DNA of 64,000 bases from Flintibacter muris (GTDB lineage: Bacteria > Bacillota > Clostridia > Oscillospirales > Oscillospiraceae). Under the pieces are notes generated by a model. The model was given only the letters and a program-made list of their open reading frames with translations, had not been told where the DNA came from and made no database searches. Both the position numbers and the translations under genes were made by a program. Numbering within the stretch: position 1 is the first letter of the stretch; every line of letters starts with the position of its first letter. Where the stretch lies: NCBI RefSeq assembly GCF_943192995.1, contig NZ_CALPCP010000005.1, forward strand, positions 62,001-126,000, written 5' to 3'. Below are positions 17,383-26,209 of the stretch, piece by piece.

Positions 17383-17912
17383 CTTCTTCTCCTCCTGCGC
17401 CGCTTGGCGTTCTCCTCCTTCTCCTCCTGGGACATAATCTGGTCCAGCTCCTCAGCGGTGTAGAGGCGGTCGGTATGTTCGTCGTACATGTGACCATCCA
17501 GGTGCTCCAGCTCGTGGCAGTAGCACCGGGCAGCCATCTCAGTCCCCTCGATTTCAAACCAGTTCCCGTACCGGTCCTGAGCCCGCACCCGAACCCAGTT
17601 GGGGCGCTTCACCTTGCCCCACATGCCGGGCAGGGACAGACAGCCCTCCCAGCCGTCCTGCTCCCCCTCCTGCGCCAGTATCTCCGGGTTGACCAGCTCG
17701 ATCATCTCATCGCTCTCCGGGTCAGGCACAACGATAGCCGCCCGGCGCAGAATGCCCACCTGGGGCGCCGCCAGTCCAGCGCCATCGGCATCCGCCAATG
17801 TCTCCTTCAAATCGTCCAGCAGATCGGCCAGCCTGCCGTCAAATCTGGTCACCGGGTGGCACACCTTGTTTAGTGCCGGGTCGTCCTGGGTCAAAATCGT
17901 CCTGATTGCCAT
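17379..17912 (-). CDS. def: Peptide deformylase with poly-arginine tail
   Basis: 177 residues. The three PDF motifs are present: GAGLAAPQVG near 44-53, EGCLSLPG near 89-96 and HELEHLDG near 133-140 (HExxH zinc site). It removes formyl groups from nascent chains at the ribosome exit. The C-terminus ends in a Lys followed by seven Arg; those Arg codons include AGGAGGAG, which is the ribosome binding site of fmt. The tail may therefore be a by-product of coupling or a ribosome-binding extension. Confidence 0.96.
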   Translation of the reverse strand: MAIRTILTQDDPALNKVCHPVTRFDGRLADLLDDLKETLADADGAGLAAPQVGILRRAAIVVPDPESDEMIELVNPEILAQEGEQDGWEGCLSLPGMWGKVKRPNWVRVRAQDRYGNWFEIEGTEMAARCYCHELEHLDGHMYDEHTDRLYTAEELDQIMSQEEKEENAKRRRRRRR

Positions 17913-17927
17913 ACTTTTTTCTCCTTA

Positions 17928-20396
17928 CTAGCTGTTATAGGGGTTCACATCCGCATAGACGGATATCCCCTTATTTTCCTTATCCCTATGGGCCGCCTGG
18001 AGCAGACGGGCCATCAGAGCCCGAAACTCCCTGCCGGGCTGGCCGGTCAAGGTAAGGCGGTATCGGTATCGGTTATTTACCCTGGCCACGGCAGCGGGGG
18101 CAGGGCCGAGAAGCTGCCACTGGCCTGGGATTTGGGGCAGCCACTGTTCCAGCGTGCGCCGCAGGCGGGTGCAGCAGCGCAGCACAGCCCCCTCCTCCAG
18201 CCCGGAGGCGGTCACCACCACATGCTGGGCAAACGGGGGGTCATGGCGCAGCCGGCGCAATTCAATCTCCTGCCTGTAAAAGCCGTCGTAGTCCTGGCGG
18301 GCGGCACAGCGGATCACGTCGTTGTCCGGGGTAAAGGTCTGTATCACCGCTCTCCCCTGCTTCTCCCCCCTGCCGGCCCGGCCCACCACCTGGGTCAGGA
18401 GGGAAAAGGTCCGCTCCCCCGCCCGGAAGTCGTCCACATAGAGGGACAGGTCGGGGGCCACCACCCCCACCAGGGTCACGTTTTCAAAGTCCAATCCTTT
18501 GGCCACCATCTGGGTGCCCACCAGAATGGGGATGCGCTCCTTGCGGAAGCGGTCCAGCAGCTCCTCGTGGGGGTGGGCGGCGGAGACGGTGTCCGTGTCC
18601 ATCCGCAGCACCTCCGCCCAGGGGAACAGGTCCTGGAGCTCCTCCTGGACCCGCTGGGTGCCGGTGCCCACAAAGTTGAGCAGTCCCCCGCAGGAGGGGC
18701 ACGCCGGAGGCAGAGCCCGGGAAAACCCGCAGTGATGACACATCAGCCGGTTGTTTACCGAGTGATAGGTCAGCTTGACCGAACAGCGGGGACATTCGGG
18801 CACCTGGCCGCACTCCCCGCAGGACACCATCCGGCTGGCCCCCCGGCGGTTGAGGAACAAAATCGCCTGCTCCTTCCGCCTCAGGTTTTCCTCCAGCTCA
18901 ACCCGCAGCACGGAGCTCACCGCCCCGGCATTGCCCTGGCGCAGCTCCTCCTTCAAATCAGCGATCAGCACCTGGGGCAGGGCCTTTTGGTTGTACCGTG
19001 TTTTCAGCCGGAACAGGCCGATTTGCCCCTCCTCCGCCTGGTACATGGTCTCTACCGACGGGGTGGCCGACCCCAGCACCAGCAGGGCGTTATTCTGAAC
19101 ACAGCGGTACTTGGCCACGTCCCGGGCGTGGTAACGGGGGACATTTTCTGACTTATAGCTGCTCTCCTGCTCCTCGTCCAGTATAATCAGGCCCAGCCTG
19201 TCCAGCGGGGCAAAGACAGCCGACCGGGTGCCGATCACCACCTGGGCCTCGCCCCGGCGGGCCCGCTTCCACTCGTCGTACCGCTCCCCCGCCCGGAGGG
19301 AGCTGTGGAGCACCGCCACCTGCTTTCCAAAGTGGGAGGCAAAAATCCGCAGTAACTGGGGGGTAAGCACAATTTCCGGAACCAGCACCAGGGCCGTCCG
19401 TCCCCGGTTCAGGGTCTCCTGGATCAGGCGGATGTACACCTGGGTCTTGCCGCTGCCTGTCACGCCGTAGAGCAGTGCGGCCGCAGGGCCCTCCTGCCGG
19501 GCCAGCGCGGCCAGCCCCTCAAAGGCCGCCTGCTGCTCCCCGTTGAGGATGGGCGGCTCTGCCGGCTCCACATCCTCCAAAGGCACCCTTCTCAGCACCT
19601 CCTGCCGTTCCAGGGTGAGGATGCCGCTTTTCTCCAGAGATTTCAACGTCTGGGACGAGGCTCCCGTGAAGTAGCACAGCTCCTTGGCCGAGGCCGCGCC
19701 CAGAGCGCACAGCAGCTCGGTCACGGCGTAGCGCAGGGGGGCGGTTTTCCGCCGGGGGGACACCATAGCCATGGCGTCCTCCGTGGATACGGCCAGCACG
19801 GCCAGCTTTTCTGTCTTGTCGGACACTGCCCGCTGGGCCCCCGTCTCCAGAACGGCTGTGCCGCTGTCCAGCAGACGGCGGATGGCGGGGTTGGGGTCTC
19901 TGGCCCCGAAGGCCAGGCGGATCTGCTCCATATCCCCCCTGCCGCCCCAGCTCCACAGCAGGTCCAGCAGCTGAACAGCTGTGGGAGCGCCTTGGGCGGC
20001 GGCGTAGCTCGCCTCCCGGTCCACCCCCTCCCGGATGACCACCTGATCCCGCAGGGAGAAATACAGCCCCGCTGGCAGCATAGCCTTGACGCAGTCGTAA
20101 ACGGTGCAAAAGTACCGCTCCCGCATCCACAGGGCCAGCTGGACGGCCTTTGTGTCCAGCACCGGCTCCTCGTCCAAAACAGCCTGGATGGATTTCAGGG
20201 CCTCACCGGCGGAGGGGGCCTCACAGATGGACAGCACCAGCCCATCCGACCCCCGGTTGCCCGCCGAGAAGGGCACCAGCACCCGCATGCCGGGTATCAG
20301 GCGCTCCTCCAGTTCGGTGGGAACCAGATAGTCATAGGGCCTGTCAATGGCGTAGACAGCCTTGGCCACGGCCACCTTTGCGATTTTTCTGCCCAT
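17928..20396 (-). CDS. priA: Primosomal protein N' (PriA helicase)
   Basis: 822 residues. An N-terminal 3'-DNA-binding domain is followed by a winged helix, a superfamily 2 helicase with Walker A GVTGSGKT and DEEQ box, and paired zinc motifs (CGECGQVPECPRC and CHHCGF...CPSCGG) inserted before the helicase C domain. PriA restarts collapsed replication forks by loading DnaB-type helicase. It is 15 bases upstream of def. The usual coaBC gene between rpoZ and priA is absent. Confidence 0.96.
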   Translation of the reverse strand: MGRKIAKVAVAKAVYAIDRPYDYLVPTELEERLIPGMRVLVPFSAGNRGSDGLVLSICEAPSAGEALKSIQAVLDEEPVLDTKAVQLALWMRERYFCTVYDCVKAMLPAGLYFSLRDQVVIREGVDREASYAAAQGAPTAVQLLDLLWSWGGRGDMEQIRLAFGARDPNPAIRRLLDSGTAVLETGAQRAVSDKTEKLAVLAVSTEDAMAMVSPRRKTAPLRYAVTELLCALGAASAKELCYFTGASSQTLKSLEKSGILTLERQEVLRRVPLEDVEPAEPPILNGEQQAAFEGLAALARQEGPAAALLYGVTGSGKTQVYIRLIQETLNRGRTALVLVPEIVLTPQLLRIFASHFGKQVAVLHSSLRAGERYDEWKRARRGEAQVVIGTRSAVFAPLDRLGLIILDEEQESSYKSENVPRYHARDVAKYRCVQNNALLVLGSATPSVETMYQAEEGQIGLFRLKTRYNQKALPQVLIADLKEELRQGNAGAVSSVLRVELEENLRRKEQAILFLNRRGASRMVSCGECGQVPECPRCSVKLTYHSVNNRLMCHHCGFSRALPPACPSCGGLLNFVGTGTQRVQEELQDLFPWAEVLRMDTDTVSAAHPHEELLDRFRKERIPILVGTQMVAKGLDFENVTLVGVVAPDLSLYVDDFRAGERTFSLLTQVVGRAGRGEKQGRAVIQTFTPDNDVIRCAARQDYDGFYRQEIELRRLRHDPPFAQHVVVTASGLEEGAVLRCCTRLRRTLEQWLPQIPGQWQLLGPAPAAVARVNNRYRYRLTLTGQPGREFRALMARLLQAAHRDKENKGISVYADVNPYNS

Positions 20397-20411
20397 GGCC
20401 GCTCACCTCAC

Positions 20412-20445
20412 CCAAAATGCAGGGGCCGCCGCCCCCGGCGGCCCG
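20412..20445 (-). repeat. GC-rich hairpin upstream of priA
   Basis: A strong GGGCCGCC/GGCGGCCC-type stem followed on the minus strand by CTGCATTTTG. It lies 16 bases before the priA start, beside the rpoZ terminator, and may be a second weak terminator or a leader structure. Confidence 0.4.
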
Positions 20446-20465
20446 CTTTATCAGGGTAACCCGAT

Positions 20466-20492
20466 AAAACGGGGCGGCGAGGGCGCCGCCCC
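20466..20492 (-). terminator. Intrinsic terminator after rpoZ
   Basis: On the minus strand a 9-bp stem GGGGCGGCG/CGCCGCCCC with a four-base loop is followed by GTTTT. It partly separates the yicC-rpoZ group from priA-thiI. Confidence 0.75.
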
Positions 20493-20496
20493 TCTC

Positions 20497-20706
20497 TTAT
20501 TCCTGTTCCAGATTCTCGCTCTTCTCCTCCAACTTGCCGTCCGCCACCGCCTGGATGGCAATGCTCACCGGTTTTTCGTCCAGCGGCTCTCCGGCCATCT
20601 CGGCCTCCCGGGCGATGCGTCTGGCCTGACAGGCCACCACATTCACCAGCTCATAGCGGCTGGGCACCTTTTCCAGCAGGTCCTTCATTGCGGGATACAG
20701 CATCAT
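20497..20706 (-). CDS. rpoZ: DNA-directed RNA polymerase omega subunit
   Basis: 69 residues, typical of omega. The conserved core is VPSRYELVNVVACQARRIAREAE, with the Lys/Arg-rich helix that clamps the beta' subunit. AAGGAG precedes the double ATG start by eight bases. It lies in the canonical remA-gmk-rpoZ cluster. It stabilises RNA polymerase assembly. Confidence 0.93.
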   Translation of the reverse strand: MMLYPAMKDLLEKVPSRYELVNVVACQARRIAREAEMAGEPLDEKPVSIAIQAVADGKLEEKSENLEQE

Positions 20707-20776
20707 AATGAAAACTCCTTACTTGTCTCATAATTGCTTCGCAGAGGCGGTCTGCGGCCACCTCTACAGGATATTG

Positions 20777-21382
20777 TTACGCAAACTGCGCCAAAATAGA
20801 CTTTCTGTTGTCCACCCGGCACTCGGCGGCTCTGAGGATGGCCTCAATTTCCGCCACCGCCCCTGACACCTTGTCGTTGATGACCAGATAGTCGTAGTTG
20901 GGAATCTCCCGGAACTCCACCCGGGCCTTCTCCAAGCGGCCGGCGATCACATCCTCGCTGTCGGTATTCCGGCGGTGGAGGCGGCGGGACAGCTCCTCAA
21001 AGGAGGGCGGGATAATAAAGATAAACAGGGCGTCGGGGCATCTTGAACGCACCTTGGCCGCTCCCTGGACCTCAATGTCCAGCAGCACGTCCACCCCCGC
21101 GTCCAGCTTGTCCTGGATGGCCTTGAGGGAGGTGCCGTAGTAGTTGTTCACATATTCGGCGTACTCCAGCAGCTCCTGGTTGGCAATCATCCGCTCAAAC
21201 TCGGCCCGGTCCACAAAGTTGTAATTCACCCCGTCCTGCTCCCCCACCCGGGGCTGCCGGGTGGTAAAGGACACGGAAAAATAGATATTTTCCCGCTGGC
21301 TGAACAGCTCGGCAATCACCGTACTCTTGCCCACCCCGGAAGGTCCGGACAGTACAATCAGTTGGCCTTTCTCCTTTTTCAT
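20777..21382 (-). CDS. gmk: Guanylate kinase
   Basis: 201 residues. The P-loop GPSGVGKST is near 12-20, followed by the GMP-binding [18 protein letters not shown] and the ...[10 protein letters not shown] segment. It phosphorylates GMP to GDP and is essential in nucleotide supply; in Firmicutes it is inhibited by (p)ppGpp. Its ATG overlaps the remA stop by four bases. Confidence 0.97.
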   Translation of the reverse strand: MKKEKGQLIVLSGPSGVGKSTVIAELFSQRENIYFSVSFTTRQPRVGEQDGVNYNFVDRAEFERMIANQELLEYAEYVNNYYGTSLKAIQDKLDAGVDVLLDIEVQGAAKVRSRCPDALFIFIIPPSFEELSRRLHRRNTDSEDVIAGRLEKARVEFREIPNYDYLVINDKVSGAVAEIEAILRAAECRVDNRKSILAQFA

Positions 21383-21642
21383 GGCTCCTCCTCCCTGCCA
21401 TTCGGCTCCTCCCCCTCCAGACGGCCGGCAATGACCCCGGGGGTGAGGGCGGACAGCACCAGATGGTCGTTGTCCATAATCAGTACCGCCTTGGTCTTGC
21501 GGCCATAGGTGGCGTCAATCAGGATGCCCCGCTCCCGGGCCTCCTGGGTCATACGCTTGATGGGGGCGGACTCAGGGCTGACCACCGCCACCAGCCTGCC
21601 GGCGGACACCAAACTGCCAAAGCCGATATTGATAAGCTTCAA
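21379..21642 (-). CDS. remA: RemA-family DNA-binding regulator (DUF370)
   Basis: About 87 residues, matching Bacillus RemA/Ylz[29 protein letters not shown], then a [22 protein letters not shown] block. RemA forms rings that bind DNA and activate matrix and osmoprotection genes. I prefer TTG 21642, seven bases after GGAGG, because it starts the protein right at the conserved KLINIG; a TTG at 21657 would overlap the Shine-Dalgarno. It is coupled to gmk. Confidence 0.92.
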   Translation of the reverse strand: MKLINIGFGSLVSAGRLVAVVSPESAPIKRMTQEARERGILIDATYGRKTKAVLIMDNDHLVLSALTPGVIAGRLEGEEPNGREEEP

Positions 21643-21660
21643 CAAACCGCCTCCCAACTC

Positions 21661-22539
21661 TTACTCAATATTCTGGACCTGCTCTCTGATCTTCTCGATT
21701 TCCGCCTTGATATCCACCACCTGGGCGGAAATCTCAATGTCGCTGCACTTGGAGCCGATGGTGTTGGCCTCCCGGTTAAATTCCTGAATCAGAAAGTCCA
21801 GCTTTCTTCCGGTGGCGCCCCCTCGGGCCAGCATTTCCCGCAGCTGGCCGATGTGGCTGCGCAGGCGGACAGTCTCCTCGTCCACCGCCACCTTGTCGGC
21901 AAAGATGGCCGCCTCGGTGAGGATACGGGCGGGGTCCAGCTGGGTGTTGGACAGCACCTCGTTCATCCTGGCCTCCAGCTTGGAGCGGTACTCCGCCACC
22001 GTTTGGGGGGAGCGCTGCTCCACACTGGACACCTTTTCTTCAATCACCGCGGCCCGGGACAAAATATCCTCTTTCAGCCGCTCGCCCTCCCGCAGGCGCA
22101 TCTGGTCAAAATCCACTAAAGCCCGGTCCAGCACACAGCAGATATCCTTGACCATCTGCTCCACATCCTCCTCCGCCTTCTCGGCCAGCAGAACCTCCGG
22201 GAACCGGGACAGCAGTGAGACCGAAATGTCCCCCGACAGCCCGTAGTCCTGGGCCAGCTGCCGCAGGGCGGCAAAATAACCGTCCGCCACCGGCTTGTTC
22301 ACGGACACCTGTACCCTGTCAGCGCCTGTACTGTCCAGGGTAACGAAAACATCCACCTTTCCCCGGGAAATCATCCCCTGCACACGGGACTTGATGGCGT
22401 CCTCCGCGAAGAGATACAGCCGGGGAATGCGAATGTTGCAGTCCAGATAGCGGTTGTTTACGGAGCGAAGCTCCACAGTAATGGTACAGCCGTTGAAGGA
22501 CTCCTCCGCCCGGCCATACCCGGTCATACTTTTGACCAT
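21661..22539 (-). CDS. yicC: YicC/YloC-family endoribonuclease
   Basis: 292 residues starting MVKSMTGYGRAE, the signature N-terminus of YicC/YloC, with the C-terminal DUF1732 segment (SKCSDIEISAQVVDIKAEIEKIREQVQNIE). E. coli YicC and Bacillus YloC are reported endoribonucleases. ATG 22539 follows AAGGAG by ten bases; an in-frame GTG nearer the site is less suitable. It heads the yicC-remA-gmk-rpoZ cluster, as in Bacillus. Confidence 0.94.
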   Translation of the reverse strand: MVKSMTGYGRAEESFNGCTITVELRSVNNRYLDCNIRIPRLYLFAEDAIKSRVQGMISRGKVDVFVTLDSTGADRVQVSVNKPVADGYFAALRQLAQDYGLSGDISVSLLSRFPEVLLAEKAEEDVEQMVKDICCVLDRALVDFDQMRLREGERLKEDILSRAAVIEEKVSSVEQRSPQTVAEYRSKLEARMNEVLSNTQLDPARILTEAAIFADKVAVDEETVRLRSHIGQLREMLARGGATGRKLDFLIQEFNREANTIGSKCSDIEISAQVVDIKAEIEKIREQVQNIE

Positions 22540-22553
22540 GTCGTTCACTCTCC

Positions 22554-23084
22554 TTAATGTCCTCTCCCGCCGACCAGACGGGTGCGAAAGAGGGTAATAA
22601 GTCGGGATAACCCCACATCATAGATGACAAAGACCCCATTGCCCCCCAGATAGAGGAGGGCCAGATGATCCGCCAGCCATACAGGCGGGTCCGGCATGAA
22701 AAAAGCCCGCAGGAAAAACCAGAACAGGGTCAGCTCCCCGTTGAAAAACACCAGCTTGAGGCACCACTCCAGCCACAGCCGCCCAAGGGCCTCCAGCCGG
22801 CCTTTGACTATAGGATACAGGCCCAAAAAGGCCAAAAACATCACTGCGACACCCTTGTCCGGCAGCAAAAGCAGCCCCAGGAGGGAGGCGGCCAGCCAAC
22901 ACAGGCAGCCCGCCGCCCATCCGGCATACAGGGCGGCAAGCATGGGAAACAGCCCAGCCGCAGCCGTCAGGCCCGCCCTGCCCGAGGGGGCCACGCAGGC
23001 CAACCACAGCAACACAAAACTGCCTGCGGCCATCACGCCCCCCAACGCCGTGCCGGCAGGCTGCGTCCGATCACTTCGCGCCAT
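22554..23084 (-). CDS. Polytopic membrane protein, unknown function
   Basis: 176 residues with about five hydrophobic helices (roughly 15-35, 37-60, 60-75, 80-95 and 105-130) and an Arg-rich C-terminus. No family recognised with confidence. It starts immediately after the J-domain gene stop (TGAATG), so it is co-translated with that gene and lies 14 bases before yicC. It may be an ECF-like or helper membrane protein, but nothing in the sequence settles this. Confidence 0.75.
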   Translation of the reverse strand: MARSDRTQPAGTALGGVMAAGSFVLLWLACVAPSGRAGLTAAAGLFPMLAALYAGWAAGCLCWLAASLLGLLLLPDKGVAVMFLAFLGLYPIVKGRLEALGRLWLEWCLKLVFFNGELTLFWFFLRAFFMPDPPVWLADHLALLYLGGNGVFVIYDVGLSRLITLFRTRLVGGRGH

Positions 23085-23675
23085 TCAGCAACGGCCTCCC
23101 CCACACAGGCAGTTGAGGCACATCAACGTGGTACAGCAGTCCATAGCATCCATCCCCGTGGCGTAGCCCGCAGGCCGGTAGCCCCCCATGGAGCCCCGCT
23201 GCATCAGGGTCAGGGCCTGGCGGTATTCCATATTGCCCGGCTCCATCTGAACGGCCAGGGTATAGTTCTGCATGGCCTCGTCCAGCCAGCCCTTGCGGTA
23301 GGCAATGCTTCCGGACAGGAAGTACCACTCCCCGTCCTTCTGGCCCACCTCGTAAAGCAGCTGTTCCGCCTGAGCCAGGTCCCCCGCGTTAATCAGATTG
23401 CGCACCCGGGCATAGGTGGGGTTGGCGGAGGCGGAGGTGTACCCGCCGCGCTGATAGCCGCCGGAGGAGCTCCCTGCGTAGCCGCCGGCACGCTGCTTGG
23501 TGATGGTATCGTAGGCCTCGTTGATCTCCTTCATTTTTTCCTCGGCCAGGTCGGCCAGAGGATTGTTCTGATAGTTATCCGGATGGTACTTCCGGGCCAG
23601 CTCCCGGTAGGCCTTTTTCACTTCGTCGTCGCTGGCGCTCTGACTCACGCCCAGAACAGTGTACGGGTCTCTCAT
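23085..23675 (-). CDS. J-domain (DnaJ-like) protein with TPR and Cys-rich tail
   Basis: 196 residues. The J domain (about 2-65) has the catalytic HPD in KYHPDNYQ, so it should stimulate a DnaK-type ATPase. A Gly/Ser/Tyr-rich linker follows, then a TPR-like region (about 90-155) and a tail with clustered cysteines ([19 protein letters not shown]). It lacks the zinc and substrate domains of true DnaJ. The ATG at 23675 overlaps the DUF5685 stop by one base; the tandem with a Cys-rich DUF5685 protein suggests a joint role, perhaps metal handling (inference). Confidence 0.9.
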   Translation of the reverse strand: MRDPYTVLGVSQSASDDEVKKAYRELARKYHPDNYQNNPLADLAEEKMKEINEAYDTITKQRAGGYAGSSSGGYQRGGYTSASANPTYARVRNLINAGDLAQAEQLLYEVGQKDGEWYFLSGSIAYRKGWLDEAMQNYTLAVQMEPGNMEYRQALTLMQRGSMGGYRPAGYATGMDAMDCCTTLMCLNCLCGGGRC

Positions 23676-24538
23676 CAGTCGTTTCTCCAAATCTTTTGTT
23701 TTTTTATCTCGTTCCAGCTTCCGTCAAACACAGCCTTTTCCACTAGGGGCAGGCCGAGATAGACAATGTTTTCCAGTACCGGCCGACGGCATCCAAAATC
23801 CCCCAACTGGAGGGCGGCCCCCATCAGCTCCAGGGAGTGGTCCATGGTCAGCCGCAGGGCTTCGTCGTCCCCGGAGGGGCCGTAACGGGCGGCCAGCGGG
23901 TTGTAGCGGCCGGCCAGCCTGTCCTCTTCCAGGTCGTCCCTGGCGTCGGCCAGATAGATCCACCGGCCCAGATGGTACAGCAACTGAGACAGGATTCGTC
24001 CCCGCTCCCCCTCCCCGGGGGCGGCACTCTGGAGCAGGCGGGCAAAGGTGTCCGCCGCCCGGTCCAGAGAGCGGCAGTTCTCCCCCTCCAGGGCGGACAG
24101 CTCCTCCAGGCAGTTTTTCACTGTCCGGTCAAACTCAGGGCAGCGGCGGGCCGCCTTTTTGTAGGCGGGCCAAACTATCCAGGACAGCGTCCGGGCGGGC
24201 AGGCCCTTCCAAAAGCCCTCGTCCTCCACCCCGTCCCGCAGCTTCCACCAGGCCAGAATAACGCTCTCGTCCGCGGCCAGCTCCAGGGCCGGACTGTCGG
24301 GGCACATGGGCAGCTTGCGCAGCGGGTTGGCGTGGCACCGGCCTGAACAGGGGGTAAACCCCTCCTCCGGCTCCCACAGCAGCAGGGCCAGAAAGGTAAA
24401 ATCAAAATTGAGAAGCATGGGGGCTGTCAGCCCGTACCGCCGCCTCAAACACCGGCACAAACCGCAGTAGGTGGCCCGATACAGGTCAAAATCCCTGCAT
24501 TTCAACTCCGGACGGAGAGGGCGCACATAGCCGAACAT
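23675..24538 (-). CDS. DUF5685 family protein
   Basis: 287 residues opening with [28 protein letters not shown], the hallmark of DUF5685. Further conserved blocks are a Cys/His segment ([13 protein letters not shown]) and [17 protein letters not shown], reminiscent of the Asp-rich helix of isoprenoid-type folds. The N-terminal CxxC suggests metal or redox binding. The family is common in Clostridia and usually beside a J-domain protein, as here. Function unknown. Confidence 0.88.
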   Translation of the reverse strand: MFGYVRPLRPELKCRDFDLYRATYCGLCRCLRRRYGLTAPMLLNFDFTFLALLLWEPEEGFTPCSGRCHANPLRKLPMCPDSPALELAADESVILAWWKLRDGVEDEGFWKGLPARTLSWIVWPAYKKAARRCPEFDRTVKNCLEELSALEGENCRSLDRAADTFARLLQSAAPGEGERGRILSQLLYHLGRWIYLADARDDLEEDRLAGRYNPLAARYGPSGDDEALRLTMDHSLELMGAALQLGDFGCRRPVLENIVYLGLPLVEKAVFDGSWNEIKKQKIWRND

Positions 24539-24550
24539 CCGTCCCCTCCC

Positions 24551-24973
24551 TCAGCGCAGCTGCTTCAGGATGGCAAACTCCGGGGCGTTTCTCCTTGTGA
24601 TGGCCCGGTCCATCAGCAGGGCGGGGACAAAGCCCGCGGCCAGCCCAAGAAAGGCCGTCACCAGGGCGGCAACCTCGCCGAGGCGGAGCAGCTGTACCCC
24701 CAGGCCATAGCCGATTCCCAGTCCCAGGCAGGGCAGCAGGAACACCGCCGCCGAAACGCTGATATTGCCCACCCCGGCGGGCTCCACCTCCACAAAGTCC
24801 CCAGGCTTGGCCCCAATCTCATTGGAGGCCAGGGCCAATATCTCCTGAGGCGGTTTGGCGGAGCAGCCGGCGCAGGCGCCGTCGCAGTGCAGACCGCACT
24901 CCATCTGCCGCAGAAGGGAGACTTCCGCCACACCCTCCCGGACAATTTTTTTGACAATCGCGTTTTGAACCAT
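24551..24973 (-). CDS. SoxR-reducing system RseC/MucC family protein
   Basis: 140 residues. The N-terminal half has a Cys cluster (CGLHCDGACAGCSAKP, about 26-41), then two membrane helices (about 70-115). RseC-type proteins occur with Rnf electron-transport complexes and SoxR reduction; no rnf genes are in this window. It lies between cdaR and DUF5685 with short spacers, hence probably in the cdaA operon. Confidence 0.85.
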   Translation of the reverse strand: MVQNAIVKKIVREGVAEVSLLRQMECGLHCDGACAGCSAKPPQEILALASNEIGAKPGDFVEVEPAGVGNISVSAAVFLLPCLGLGIGYGLGVQLLRLGEVAALVTAFLGLAAGFVPALLMDRAITRRNAPEFAILKQLR

Positions 24974-24985
24974 GATGTGCCTCGC

Positions 24986-26209
24986 TTATCTGCTTATATT
25001 CACGGAAATGGGGTAGCTTCCTACCACACCTACAGTACTTGTCCCGTCCAGATAGACCCGGGCGGTCACCAGCTGGGTGCCCTGGGTGGTTATGTTGGAC
25101 AGGTCAACCACCACCCTGATCTGGCTTGCGTCGATTTTTTCCAAATCCTCCGCCGGTCCCCGTACAGTCACCAGAACGCTTTGGGTCACCACATCCACCA
25201 GATAGCCGTCGGGAGGATTGATCGTACGGATATTGGACACGGCAAAGACCTCGGTGTCCAGCCCCTCCACGGTTACGGTGACGGTGGCTGTGGTCAGTCC
25301 GCTCTCGTTGGTCAGGCTGGGGTCCAGGGTGATGGGGAAGGTAAAGTCCTTGGTGCCCACCACGTTGGACAGGCTGACGCTGCCTAGGGAAATCTCCTCC
25401 AGGCCCGCCAGGTCCGTCTCGGAGCCGGAGACGATAATGGTTGACGGCTCGATATTCCACTTGGCGTCATCCTCTGTGGCGCCGCCGCCGGGCAGGAGGT
25501 TTATGGCAAGGGGCACCTCCTTCATCACCACCACCGGCACCACCACATAGGCCGTTTCGGCGCTGAGGGTGATCTCCAGATCGGTGAGGGGGTTGCCCTC
25601 CTTGTCCAGCGGGACCAGGGGCAGGTCGCCGGCAAAGCGCTCGCTCAGCTCCTCGCTCTTTAAAATGGCCGCCACCTTGTCCACCTGATTCACCTGTTCC
25701 ACCGGCCCGCCTACAACAACAGAGACAGGCTCAATGGCCGGGGTGCCCATCTGGTAGTTCTCGGCCACTTTGCCGTCCAGCTGGAACTGCACGTCAAAGG
25801 TCTTGGTATGCAGCTTTTCCACTGTCACAATAACGGTGGAGGTCTCCGCCGTCAGGTCATCTACATTGACATTTTCCGGCCAGACCGGGCGGTAGCGCAG
25901 GGTATTTACCCCCTCCACACAGCTGGACACGTCCACCCGCACATACAGGCCGCTTCGGTTGCGGAGCAGCTCAGTGCGGGCGCTGGTAGGGCCCTCTACC
26001 CTCAGTTCCACCACCTGGGGGTCAATGTCAGCCACGGTGAGCCCCTGGCTGGTGAGTACGCTGGTTCCGCCGGCCTCCACCCGCACGTTGTGAATATTTA
26101 CCGTCCCGTTGGGGTCCACCGCGGACCGGACATAAAACCAGAAGATAATGGCCAGCACGATGGACAACAGGATATAGACCCACCGGCTCTCTCTCAGCCG
26201 CGCCATCAT
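24986..26209 (-). CDS. cdaR: CdaR/YbbR-domain regulator of diadenylate cyclase
   Basis: 407 residues. One N-terminal membrane helix (about 10-28) is followed by four YbbR-type beta repeats outside the membrane. CdaR binds CdaA and tunes c-di-AMP synthesis. Its ATG codons overlap the cdaA stop (ATGATG), either ATG being possible. The usual third gene glmM is not adjacent; RseC follows instead. Confidence 0.93.
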   Translation of the reverse strand: MMARLRESRWVYILLSIVLAIIFWFYVRSAVDPNGTVNIHNVRVEAGGTSVLTSQGLTVADIDPQVVELRVEGPTSARTELLRNRSGLYVRVDVSSCVEGVNTLRYRPVWPENVNVDDLTAETSTVIVTVEKLHTKTFDVQFQLDGKVAENYQMGTPAIEPVSVVVGGPVEQVNQVDKVAAILKSEELSERFAGDLPLVPLDKEGNPLTDLEITLSAETAYVVVPVVVMKEVPLAINLLPGGGATEDDAKWNIEPSTIIVSGSETDLAGLEEISLGSVSLSNVVGTKDFTFPITLDPSLTNESGLTTATVTVTVEGLDTEVFAVSNIRTINPPDGYLVDVVTQSVLVTVRGPAEDLEKIDASQIRVVVDLSNITTQGTQLVTARVYLDGTSTVGVVGSYPISVNISR

